A stretch of DNA of 64,000 nt from Perognathus longimembris pacificus (Eukaryota; Chordata; Mammalia; Rodentia; Heteromyidae): contig NC_063180.1 of assembly GCF_023159225.1 (NCBI RefSeq), positions 11,715,297 through 11,779,296 of the forward strand. The letters run 5' to 3'. The number at the start of each line of letters is the position of its first letter. Position 1 is the first letter of the stretch. The translations under genes were made by a program, and so were the position numbers. Below, one piece after another: positions 54,851 through 64,000 of this stretch. The notes beneath the pieces are model-generated. The model made no database searches, was not told the origin of the DNA, and saw only the letters and a list, made by a program, of their open reading frames with translations.

Positions 54851-55833
54851 CTTACAAACTCACACACACCCAAACACTCACTCACAAAATACTTTGATGT
54901 TTTCCTTCATAATAGCTTCTTCATGTTTGCAGTAAACTCTTCTTACTGTGTCTTTATGACAACTCTGTTAGGTGCTTTATATTATCACCATTTAATAGTT
55001 TTCAGCTTTATGCTTTCCTCTTTAATGCTGTCTATGTACTTGTGGACACATGGAAACATAAGCCTGAAGTACATTATAAGTTCTAGTTCATCCAGATACT
55101 AATTAAATAAAAAGAGAAGCTCCTTGTCTCTAAGGAATATAATTTGTGGGAAATAAGAAAGGATTATAAAACACATTCTTAGAGCATTTGAAATTGAAAT
55201 TATTCCTGACAAATGGAATTTCTTTTCCATAAAGAATGGAGACAGATTAAGCAGCTAAGAAGAGAATGAGATTTATTTTCAAAGCAACACAATCCTCAAG
55301 CAAAGAAAGTTTTAAGGATGTTATTTGGAGCTTCTAGACTTATTACTCTAGGAAAGCACTTCAGGAATACACATGTTCCTCAATGTGCTCAGTTAAGGAA
55401 TATGTTACTTAGCATGCTCAGTAAAAGGTATAAGGTCAAAAAGAAATGATGGTGCACTTATTTTAGAGCATGCTTAGCTCACAGTCATGGAGTAGATGCT
55501 GGAATGGCTAAAAAGGTAGCTAAAAATACATTGGCACATTCTCAACTTGTATCCTGGAAGTGATGCATAGGAATTCCTCTGGACATGCTCAGTGTATGGT
55601 ATCCAGTTTTTGCTAGTCCAACCTGAGCACTGCCTGTGTGCTCCAAGACTAAGGACACAGTCTTTTTTCCTAAGGACACCTCAGGAAAGAAACGTTGAGT
55701 CTGGTAGACCTCAATCTCCACTGTAAGCAGCAAAAGGCAATGCTAAAAAAATGGCTTCTGTAGTGGAGGGCCAGCTGGTCAGATAGCCAAGATAGCCAAG
55801 AAAACATAAGACACTGAATCCAACACCAAGAAG
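54851..55833. other. No gene; weak MIR-like string near 54930-55010
   Basis: 'tatgacaactctgttaggtgctttatattatcaccattt' (in pieces) resembles the MIR middle part, with low certainty. Otherwise unique. Confidence 0.35.
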
Positions 55834-55844
55834 GCAAAATAATT

Positions 55845-56067
55845 TTTTCTTTTTTCTTTCTTTTTTTTCTTTTTTTTGCCAGTCCTGGGCTTTGGACTCA
55901 GGGAGTGCTGTCCCTGGCTTCTTTTTGCTCAAGGCTAGCACTCTGCCACTTGAGCCACAGCGCCTCTTCTGGCCGATTTCTATATATATGTGGTGCTGGG
56001 GAATTGAACCCAGGGCTTCATGTATATGAGGCAAGCACTCTTGCCTCTAGGCCATATTCCCAGCCCA
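55845..56067 (-). mobile_element. IDL-Geo dimeric SINE
   Basis: T-rich tail at the left, then reverse Geo ('gagtgctgtccctggcttc', 'ggctagcactctgccacttgag') and reverse ID-like half ('gggaattgaacccaggg', 'ggccatattcccagccc'). Near-identical 11-nt repeats gcaaaataatt (55834-55844) and gcaaaatcatt (56068-56078) look like the TSD. Confidence 0.93.
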
Positions 56068-56078
56068 GCAAAATCATT

Positions 56079-56611
56079 ATATACACATAGATATGCATAT
56101 CTGCATGTAGTTATGCATATGATATAGAAATATCACAAATATCTTCTGCCTTCAAATTTTGAAATGAATATTTTTATTTCTAGCATTATATAGTAGAATT
56201 TTGTAATAAAATTTCAAATAAATAGCTAAATAAGTCTTGTTTGAACTCTCTCTCTCCATGATACCAAAGGTATAAGGAAATCAACTAACACACTGTATTC
56301 TTGAACAAAAATTTGTGAAAGGAGAACAGTAACTACAATATCTTTTTAAAACAAATATGTAAACATAAAAGATGAAAAACTGTTTTAGAGCAGTGGCTAG
56401 CAAGAGGGTGAACACAAACTGGAGCAACTCTCAAAGACTGCATTAAAGGAAAAGGTGACAGAGGCACAGTCTCTAAGTCACAAGCTGATACAGATCATGG
56501 CTCAGGGAAACCATTACAGAAACCAAAGGAAGAAGCTCAATACCACTATTCCAGATCTGACCCAAAGGAAACAGAAACATAACTTACAAGGAAAAGAAAA
56601 ATGGCAAGTAG
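56079..56611. other. No recognisable feature
   Basis: AT-rich unique sequence. Confidence 0.45.
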
Positions 56612-56807
56612 GGGCTGGGAATATGGCCTAGTGGCAAGAATGCTTGCCTCATATACATGAAGCCCTGGGTTTGATTCCCCATTGCACCACATACATAGAA
56701 AATGGCCAGAAGTGGCACTGTGGCTTAAGTGGCAGAGTGTTAAGTTAGCCTTGAGCAAAAAGAAGCCAGGGACAGTGCTCAGGCCTTGAGTCCAAGGCCC
56801 AGGACTG

Positions 56808-56810
<3 letters not shown>
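56612..56810 (+). mobile_element. IDL-Geo dimeric SINE with internal 6-bp insertion
   Basis: 'ggggctgggaatatggcctag', 'gcttgcctcatatacatgaagcc', 'gggtttgattcccc', then 'aatggccagaagtggcactgtgg', 'aagtggcagagtgttaagttag', 'ccttgagcaaaaagaagcc'. A small insertion (gttaagttag for gctag) disturbs the Geo core. The tail is a long GA array. Confidence 0.93.

Positions 56811-56876
<66 letters not shown>
56811..56876. repeat. (GA)33 microsatellite
   Basis: Uninterrupted GA array of about 66 bp directly at the end of the SINE, the longest pure microsatellite in the window. Confidence 0.98.
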
Positions 56877-56879
<3 letters not shown>

Positions 56880-56899
56880 TCAAAGGTGGCAACACAGCT

Positions 56900-57200
56900 T
56901 TTACCAACAGTGTAATAGTGTTCCCATTTGACCACATCCACTCCAGCATTTGTTATTGTTAGTTTTCTTGATAGTGGCCATTCTAACTGGGATGAGGTGG
57001 AATCTCAGTGTTGTTTTGATTTGTGTTTCCTTTATGGCCGAAGATAAACCATTTCTTGCACTGCCATTCAACACTTTGGAAGACAGTAGAGATTTCTCAA
57101 AAAATTACAGGTAGAACTAAATTATGACCCAGCAACCCCACTTCTGATCAGTATCTGGGGACTTGTCTATGCAGCTGTTTTAACACAAAGATTCTATTCA
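56900..57200 (-). mobile_element. Inverted old L1 ORF2 fragment
   Basis: 56900 to about 57060 is antisense ('accacatccactccagcatttgttattgtt' in pieces, 'gtggccattctaactgggatgagg', 'ggaatctcagtgttgttttg'). From about 57061 it is sense ('tatgacccagcaaccccactt'). Both arms derive from the ORF2 C-terminal region and meet at a short gap. No poly(A) end or TSD is visible, so it could be a twin-primed relic or a post-insertion inversion. Confidence 0.72.
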
Positions 57201-57319
57201 CACTAAAACCAGAGAGTAATATGCACATGAAAGAAACATTAAACAAGGACTGGACACTTTATCACAAGAGGCTGCCAGGGACAATGGGGAAGTCTCTTCA
57301 CAGTGCTGTATGTGGTATT

Positions 57320-57480
57320 ATTGCATTGTTAGTAGCTCCAGTAATTAAAAGCAAGCATGGATACAGCAAGCATCCTTTTAATTATCTCATTTCATCCTTG
57401 AAACTCTAAGATATCAGCAACACATTATCTTTTCTTCACCAGAAAGGAATACTCAGAAGTGAAAAATACACAAACAATGT
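57320..57480 (+). mobile_element. MIR SINE fragment
   Basis: 'ttaattatctcatttcatccttgaaactct' (in pieces), 'atcttttcttcaccagaaag' and 'aatactcagaagtgaaaaat' follow the MIR order (the 'tatctcatttaatcctcacaa', 'attttacagatgag' and 'gaagtga' blocks). Confidence 0.55.
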
Positions 57481-59584
57481 CATCACTCAAATCAAGCTTT
57501 TCAGCCTCACTTCCAGTCTTCCTCCTTGACTCCATGCTTCTTTCAAGCTTCCTGTTTGCAGACTTGAGACATTCATTGTGTTTCCCACTTGGATGGATAG
57601 CACCCATTTGTGCACAGGCACATACAGTTTAGGGTAGATAAATGCAATTATTTTAGTACCTATTATCTGATTCTTTGCCAACCAGCCAACAAGCAAATTG
57701 ACTGAATTTTTCATATTGCTCCTACTTTGCTAAATGATAAGGGACATGTAGTAATAAAATAATGTCCCAGAGGACATTTTCACATTTTACTTGTTGTTTC
57801 TCTTCTAAAATTTCCATTGTTAAAAGTGCCAAATAGCCATAGGCACTGGATGTAATAGCTTCTGTTGCAAATAAAAGTACCATCTTTTTGGATGAAAGGA
57901 GTGTTCCATAATTTTTCAGCCACTCACCCACAACATGTGCTACTGTGCTCAAATAAATGTGTGCAGTAGTGAATAAATCTGTGCCTCAGACGTGTGTAAT
58001 GTTTACCATACCTGAATTTGAGATGATTTCAGAGGTAAATCTTAATTTATTCTTTCCTTTCTCCTAATTTTTCTCCCAGATACATTTAAGCACAGAGGAG
58101 ATAATGAACTTGGCAAAAGATTAGGAACAAGACACTGACAAAAATGGGCATATATTGTGTGATGCTTATTTAAATGCTTCTTGCTTGCATTTCTCATAAT
58201 GAAATCACAGCCATATTGTTACACTTGTATTTTATGGTTCACTGAACAGTGCAATAACAAATTTTAAATACCTATCAAATGTCATAAAATGTCATTTAAT
58301 ATTATTCGCCGTTTGTAAAAGGAAAATGAAAACTGATAAAGTTCATGTACATTTTGTGCTGTTTCAATACCCTAAATATAATGATATAAGACTTTTAACA
58401 AATATATAGTCAATTGTGGTAATATAGTAAAAATTAAATAAGAGTGTGCTACATTCTTTCAAGAAAAAGCAGTCATATTAAAAAGGTTTTTTTTTTTTTT
58501 TAATGGTGCTCTAAACAGTTGCTCAGGCTGCATCACACCATAGGTTGAAAATAGAAATTGCCTTTGAACAGAGTGCTCTAAATTTTTACAAGACTCCAAT
58601 TCTCCTGTGCAATTATTGAATTTGAAATGTAATTCTCCCTGGAACCATAAAAGAATTAGACCAGAGAAATACTGTTAAGAATAAAACAAGATGAAAAGGA
58701 ACTGCTTCAAAGACCCTTTTTATTTTTCTCTTTCTTGGTGTCATGTTATATTACAAGTCACCATGTTGTTATGGAAAAAGACAATGAGAAAATCCACTGT
58801 AGACAATTAAACATTTCTAAAATGTCGACTCAGGGATATTTTTCTTTTCTTGATAATAATACCATAATCCCGGGTCACATATTAAATATGCAAAGAATTT
58901 GCACAAAAAATGTGTGGTCAGTCAAGGATCACCTGTTTATCTAACATGAAGTGTGCATACAGCACTCTTAGACACCAATCATCATGAATGGTGTGGAAAG
59001 CTGGTCTCTGTTCTTAAGGTGCTCATTATGTTTCTCATTTGGACTGAGATGTGCTCTTTCAATCATCACTGCTGTCTCTGTTTGATAGACCAGGAATCAC
59101 CAGGTGCTGTGGATCTCTTCAAACCTACCCATTCTACTACAGCTGCAGAATCATGCAGCATCTGTTAGATCTTTGAACACAAAGATAGTGTTTCAAACAT
59201 TCTTTAGATCTCAGACTTACACAAAACTTGGTTCATGATAATCTATTCAACAAGCAATGTTTGTGGAATAAATAATCAATTCAAAATGGAAATAGCATCT
59301 ATTAATTCTATCCAAATTTGTAAAAATGTAATGCTTTTCTTTTAATTGACAACTACCTCCACCTGCAGAGCTGGTATCTAATTTTATGGTGCTGATTTAT
59401 AACATGAAAAAGTTATATGTGTCCAGTATAATTTGTACATACAAGAGTCTTTTGCTGCAAAACTATAAAATTATAAGATCATATTATTTTTAATACATAC
59501 CCTCTCTGCAGAGATGTTATAATATGGAGCATGGAGGGGGAGAGTGGGAGATGTCTACTAATCAATGAAACAAAATTCCTTAAG
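57481..59584. other. Long stretch without recognisable gene
   Basis: About 2.1 kb of AT-rich unique sequence. Frames of 60-76 codons on both strands carry no recognisable domain. No young SINE or L1 is present. Confidence 0.4.
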
Positions 59585-59790
59585 GTCTTCCCAGGTGCTT
59601 GGCCCTTAGCTGTGTTTTATATTCATTAAATCTTTTAATCCTCACTGTGCTCCTGTGAGGAGAGTACTTTTATTATTCCTATTTTTAAAATTATTAAACC
59701 TAGTTCAAAGAAAGCTAGGTAACTTTCTCAAAGTTACCCAGATTGTAAGAGGCAATGGCAGAATTTAAGTCTTTGTCTTATACTATTGTC
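59585..59790 (+). mobile_element. MIR SINE
   Basis: Good MIR order: 'ggtgcttggcccttagctgtgttttatattcattaaatcttttaatcctcactgtgc' (in pieces), 'cctgtgaggagagtac', 'attattcctatttttaaa', 'aagctaggtaactttctcaaagttaccca', 'aagaggcaatggcagaattt'. Confidence 0.78.
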
Positions 59791-59856
59791 TGAAATAATA
59801 ATGGGCTCAGCCTGGAGCTATAAACCAGAGAAAATAAGGTTATTAGACTTTCTTTT

Positions 59857-60071
59857 TTTTTTTTTTTTTTTTTTTTTGGCGAATCTTGGGCCTTGGACTC
59901 AGGGCCCGAGCACTGTCCCTGGCTTCCTTTTTTGCTCAAAGCTAGCACTCTGCCACTTGAGCCACAGCACCACTTCTGGCCGTTTTCTGTATATGTGGTG
60001 CTGGGGAATCGAACCCAGGGCCTCATGTATACGAGGTAAGCTCTCTTGCCACTAGGCCATATCCCCAGCCC
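59857..60071 (-). mobile_element. IDL-Geo dimeric SINE with perfect 13-nt TSD
   Basis: Poly(T) at the left, then reverse Geo ('cactgtccctggcttcc', 'aaagctagcactctgccacttgagccac') and reverse ID-like half ('tggggaatcgaacccaggg', 'ggccatatccccagcc'). tagactttctttt is at 59844-59856 and 60072-60084. The CpG in 'aatcgaaccc' and the long unbroken T tract fit a young copy. Confidence 0.95.
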
Positions 60072-60240
60072 TAGACTTTCTTTTAGATGATATTTCTTTG
60101 GCTCTATGATGCACACATAATATTTTTCCACAATCCATATACACCTATCATAAATGCTTTCTATTAAGCATTGCAATTAATTTTGCATTTAATTTATTAA
60201 ATATCTGCTTAAAATTGAGTCGTTTTATGGATTTAAAAAA

Positions 60241-60730
60241 AATCTTCTTTATTGTAAAAGTGAAGTACAGAGGGGTTGCAGTTTTATTTGTAAGGCAAGT
60301 ACATTTCTTATCCAACTTGTTACCTCCTCCCTCATTTTCCCCCCATCTTCCCCCTCTTCATCCCTGCCCCCGTGTTGTACAGTTTGTTTACACCAATTGG
60401 TTTTGTAAGTATCCCTATTGCAATGGTTTTTATTTATATCCTTTGTCTCTCAATTTTGCTATCCCCTTTCCCTTCCCCAGTTCCAATACATGTTATATAT
60501 GGTATCCAAGGTACTAATAATAGTTACAATAATAGCAGGGGTAAAATCACAGGAAGGGAATATGGGAGAAAAAAAGGTTCACATGGAATGTTGGAATTAA
60601 CTACAACAATGATATACCACTTATTTCCACAACATGGACTTCATTTCACTTAGCATTATCTTATCATATGGGCATAGATATTGAACTATTGTGATCTTCT
60701 TCTATGTCTATCCTAGAGATGTACTAATTG
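60241..60730 (-). mobile_element. 5'-truncated L1 3' end with perfect 13-nt TSD
   Basis: Antisense L1 3' UTR: 'tttattgtaaaagtgaagtacagagg', 'acttgttacctcctccctc', 'caattggttttgtaagtat', 'ggacttcatttcacttagc'. tggatttaaaaaa is duplicated at 60228-60240 and 60731-60743. More diverged than the copies at 27.45 kb. Confidence 0.92.
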
Positions 60731-60743
60731 TGGATTTAAAAAA

Positions 60744-63460
60744 TGGGCTTGGTTTGTAGAATGAATAATAGCCTGAATTGATTATTGTGTCTCTGGACAA
60801 GACTTATTGGCCTCCTTTAAAGGAGGCCAGATGCCACCATAAAAATTAGATCTCATTTTGAGAATGTTAAATAAGTGTTTTACATTTTAAGATGCCAACA
60901 AGACAGAAGCCTACTCATGTGCTGAAATAGAAATAATAGAAAAAGAGTGAAGATTCAACATGCTATAGAGAGCTGAACCAATATGATGTTGAAAATCTAC
61001 ACCATTGGTTACGAAAGTAATTAAACCGTGCCTGCTCACTCTGTTGTGAGGTAGAATTATGATCCAGAACTTCTTTCTGACACTGAGGTAAAATCATAGC
61101 TGAATTCTTTTTGTCCTTTTTAATTGCTTATTATCCCTCAGTTCTTTACCAACACTCATGCTTTCATCCACACATACATGCATATCTTCTTCGTTTCAGT
61201 AACTGTTCAGTAACTGTCAATTCTCTGGAAAATGAAAGGAGGAAAAGGATAATGTCCCAATTTCATTTTAAGATGCTCTCTTTCCTTGAGCTGACCAGAC
61301 CAAGAAATTCCTTTTCCTTCTTTTTCTGCTAAAGCCTGTCCTACACCTGTCACTACCATACAATAAATTCTACAAAGTCCACTTTATTACAGTGTAGCTC
61401 CTTGCTAGCTATAATTAAGTCACCTAAATTAAACAAAGGCACTCTAGCAGGATAATAGTTTAATAAAATATTCCTTTCAGTTACTCTTCATTTTATCCAG
61501 GGATAAACTTTGCCCAAGGCAAAAATTACAAGGAAAATAAACTGCATCTTAAATCTTTCAAAATTGAGGATATAACCTCCTTCCTTCTCCTTCCTCATCC
61601 AATTAAATATTAGCTTCCTTGCTCCCTCTAGAACTTTTCTAAATTTGCATACCGTATATAAATATATATATACACATTTAATAAAACTAACCAAAGTCAG
61701 ACTTCATTAGTATTGTTTCCTTATTTCTTAGTATCATTTCTTTATTTCTTTCAACAAAGACACGCCGAGTTTATCAGAATGGGTTCCAGTGGCCCCTTGC
61801 AACCATTAAGGTTTCTGATATACCTAAAGCAGCATAAAAGAATATGTGCTCCTATAATTCACCTCTTTTATCTTTGTAGACAATTGAACTATTGACATAG
61901 CATTTGTTATTGAACTTGCCCTCCTAGGACCTCCTGTGGGCAGTCCTAACTCATTCTTCTTCTGTAACCTATCGTGCCCTGTATCCATCTCTGTCATAAT
62001 TTGTCAACCTAAATGCACCTGTCAATCACTCAGATTGTGAATACCTTACTTCAGAGACCAAGCTTGTTTACCTCTGGGTATCTAGAAGAAAGGATGGGTC
62101 CCTTGTAACTCTATCTACACTATAGATACCTCCCCAATCCTTGCACACACATACCCCTCGATTCCCACAAAGGAGGGAAAAAAATATTTTCTAGAACCGT
62201 GTTGAGCACCCTTGGAGTCTTTCGGGGCAAAGTATAAGTTTGGTGAATTTTGTAGTATTTCCTAGAAGAGTTTGTATATTTCCACCTTTTTTGGATTAAT
62301 CATTGTTGCCTATGGCTCTGTGCAAGGCAGAAAAGGGGACTAAACTCTAGTCATTTGGTATATATAAATAGAAAAAGATAGAAGAGAATCATTGCTGTAA
62401 ATTTCAAATTGCAGATCAGTCTTTTAATGCACCTCACTGCTGAATTTATACAGAGTGATATCAACTGTTACAGTAATTCTTGATTGTTTTCCCACACTTG
62501 ATCCAATATTATTTCTTTTGGGAAAACTTCCCAGGTCTTTTCTTTCTTATTTGGATAGATTTCCTAATATTCTCTAGGTGCTTCAGGTTCTCTGTGCACA
62601 GCTATCCTCACACATACTCTGCTTTTTTTTTTTCCTGGTGTTCCATTTATTAATTTCGACCCCTACTAACTTATAATCCCTTTGAATTCCAGAAAACTGT
62701 TTCTAATATTTATATTTGAAATCTGTACAATAAACAAAGCATATATAAATAATAAATGATTTCCGATAGATGACTAATAGAATACCTTAATTAATATTCA
62801 ATTTTAAAACTGGATGCTACTGAAAATTAAATGGAGTTACATAACTTGTGTTTCCTTTTGAATTGCTTTGAAAAAGCATGACACACATAGGAACAAGCGT
62901 GCCAAAGATGATAAAGTGCTAAATTTGTGTTTACCTGGAGAAAAATTCAATTTTAGACAAAATGAAAAAAAGTTTTTATTCTACAAAAATATCTTTATTT
63001 GGACTGTGAAGGTGTGACAGATTGGAATAAGATAAAGCAGGACATTCAATAAGCAAGGGTGAATTCACATATCAGTGTGGTTGTAGAAATGAATGTTTAG
63101 AAGTAATGTTGAATAGGTTGTGAAGAAGAAATGGGTTGGTTTAGACATGGCAGCATCCACAGAAATGAAGAAGTCTCTAACCCAGGCTCCTTATGACCAC
63201 TTCTTCACTCCTGAATTATCAGAAAGAGTTTATATAATTACTTCAAATGTAATGCCCAGTTTGTCACTGTTTCCATGTTATAGATGTCCTAGTAATATTT
63301 AGATATCTAGATTTTACTTGTGCACTGCAAACTTATGAACCAAATTCATCTGTAATTGAAAGGAATGCATACCACAGGAAGGTACTGAACTTAGTACTGG
63401 CTGCAGTAGTTGTCTATGACTTTAAGTTACCTACCATTTGAGAAAAGGTGAGTACCTGTT
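60744..63460. other. Long stretch without recognisable gene; L2-like hints
   Basis: About 2.7 kb of AT-rich sequence with a small TA patch near 61660. Weak L2-like strings occur near 62030-62090 and 62670-62750. Frames of 60-73 codons show no domain. Confidence 0.4.
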
Positions 63461-63478
63461 TGATATTTGAAATTTATT

Positions 63479-63694
63479 TTATTTTATTTTATTTTTTATT
63501 TTATTTTATTTTTGGCCAGTCCTGGGGCTTGGAGCACTGTCCCTGGCTTCTTCTTGCTCAAGGCTAGTGCTCTGCCACTTGAGCCACAGCTCCACTTCTG
63601 GCCATTTTCTGTATATGTGGTGCTGGGGAATCGAACCCAGGGCCTCATGTATACGAGGCAAGCACTCTTTCCACTAGGCCATATCCCCAGCCCC
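63479..63694 (-). mobile_element. IDL-Geo dimeric SINE with perfect 18-nt TSD
   Basis: An (ATTTT)n tail lies at the left, then reverse Geo ('gagcactgtccctggcttc', 'caaggctagtgctctgccacttgag') and reverse ID-like half ('ggggaatcgaacccaggg', 'ggccatatccccagccc'). tgatatttgaaatttatt is repeated exactly at 63461-63478 and 63695-63712. The intact TSD marks it as recent. Confidence 0.95.
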
Positions 63695-63837
63695 TGATAT
63701 TTGAAATTTATTAGACAGAGAATAATTGGAAAATTTTCTGGGAAGACTATTGGGCAAACAAAGTCTTGGCTATTCATGTTGCATTATTTCCCTGCTCATG
63801 TCTTCTGTCACCTCAGTGGGCTATTATAGAAATATAG

Positions 63838-63958
63838 ACAGAGAAAATATATAGAAAGAAATATATATATAATATATATTATAGAAATATATATGCATGC
63901 ATACATATATAGAGAGAATGCCATATATAGTAAAACAATATATATGTACCTATATAAA
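63838..63958. repeat. TA-rich low-complexity tract
   Basis: Degenerate (TA)n with atatag and atgcatgc patches near the window end. Confidence 0.7.
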
Positions 63959-64000
63959 ATACACTAATAGTCTTCCAGTAAATCACTATTTCCTGTTTTG

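Noticed and set aside
54756..55102. Ser/Leu-rich frame of 122 codons, signal-peptide-like
   Set aside because: Hydrophobicity comes from a TCTC-rich microsatellite.

Overview
The window is mammalian nuclear DNA, from a rodent. The best lineage clue is a dimeric SINE present in many copies. Its left half is an ID-like, tRNA-Ala-derived monomer. Its right half has a constant core (aagtggc..ctgtggctcaagtgg..agagtgctagccttgagc) that I recognise as the IDL-Geo SINE described from Geomyoidea (kangaroo rats, pocket mice, pocket gophers). Two L1 lineages, B1-like SINEs and old MIR fragments fit the same picture. The genus cannot be fixed from the sequence alone.

I find no host protein-coding gene, tRNA, rRNA, CRISPR array or operon. 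Nearly every open frame is either a piece of L1 ORF2 or ORF1 or a chance or repeat-derived frame. The window reads as an AT-rich intergenic or deep-intronic desert built from successive retrotransposon insertions, many still bounded by readable target-site duplications (TSDs).

Layout. 1-3.8 kb: a possible LTR remnant, an old L1 3' end split by a roughly 640-bp AT-rich repeat, a MIR and a SINE. 3.87-12.3 kb: a full-length sense L1 bounded by a 14-nt TSD, split by a roughly 2-kb endogenous retrovirus fragment (7530-9539) with a 5' LTR and a lysine-tRNA-type primer binding site. 13.1 kb: a 3'-UTR-only L1 with a 12-nt TSD. 14.4 kb: an IDL-Geo SINE with a perfect 18-nt TSD. 14.8-18.0 kb: an L1 with an internal inversion (twin priming) and a perfect 16-nt TSD. 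18-33 kb: sparse old sequence with SINEs, microsatellites and two more inverted L1s (24.65 and 28.18 kb). 33.9-35.2 kb: a truncated antisense L1. 35.46-42.05 kb: an end-to-end antisense L1 of a different subfamily, with a 15-nt TSD, a GC-rich 5' UTR carrying 53-54-bp tandem units, an ORF1 with in-frame stops and an ORF2 lacking most of its endonuclease. 42-52 kb: mostly unique sequence with MIR/L2-like remnants. 52-64 kb: two further inverted L1s, four IDL-Geo SINEs and a truncated antisense L1 3' end.

There is no multi-gene system. The elements interact through retrotransposition: L1 reverse transcriptase and endonuclease mobilise the SINEs in trans, and the long TSDs and A-rich tails are its footprint. 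The most informative content is the insertion history: five inverted L1 copies in 64 kb, an ERV nested in an L1, an L1 3' end and an ID each nested in SINEs, a short 3'-transduction-like segment, and two full-length L1s with different structural defects.
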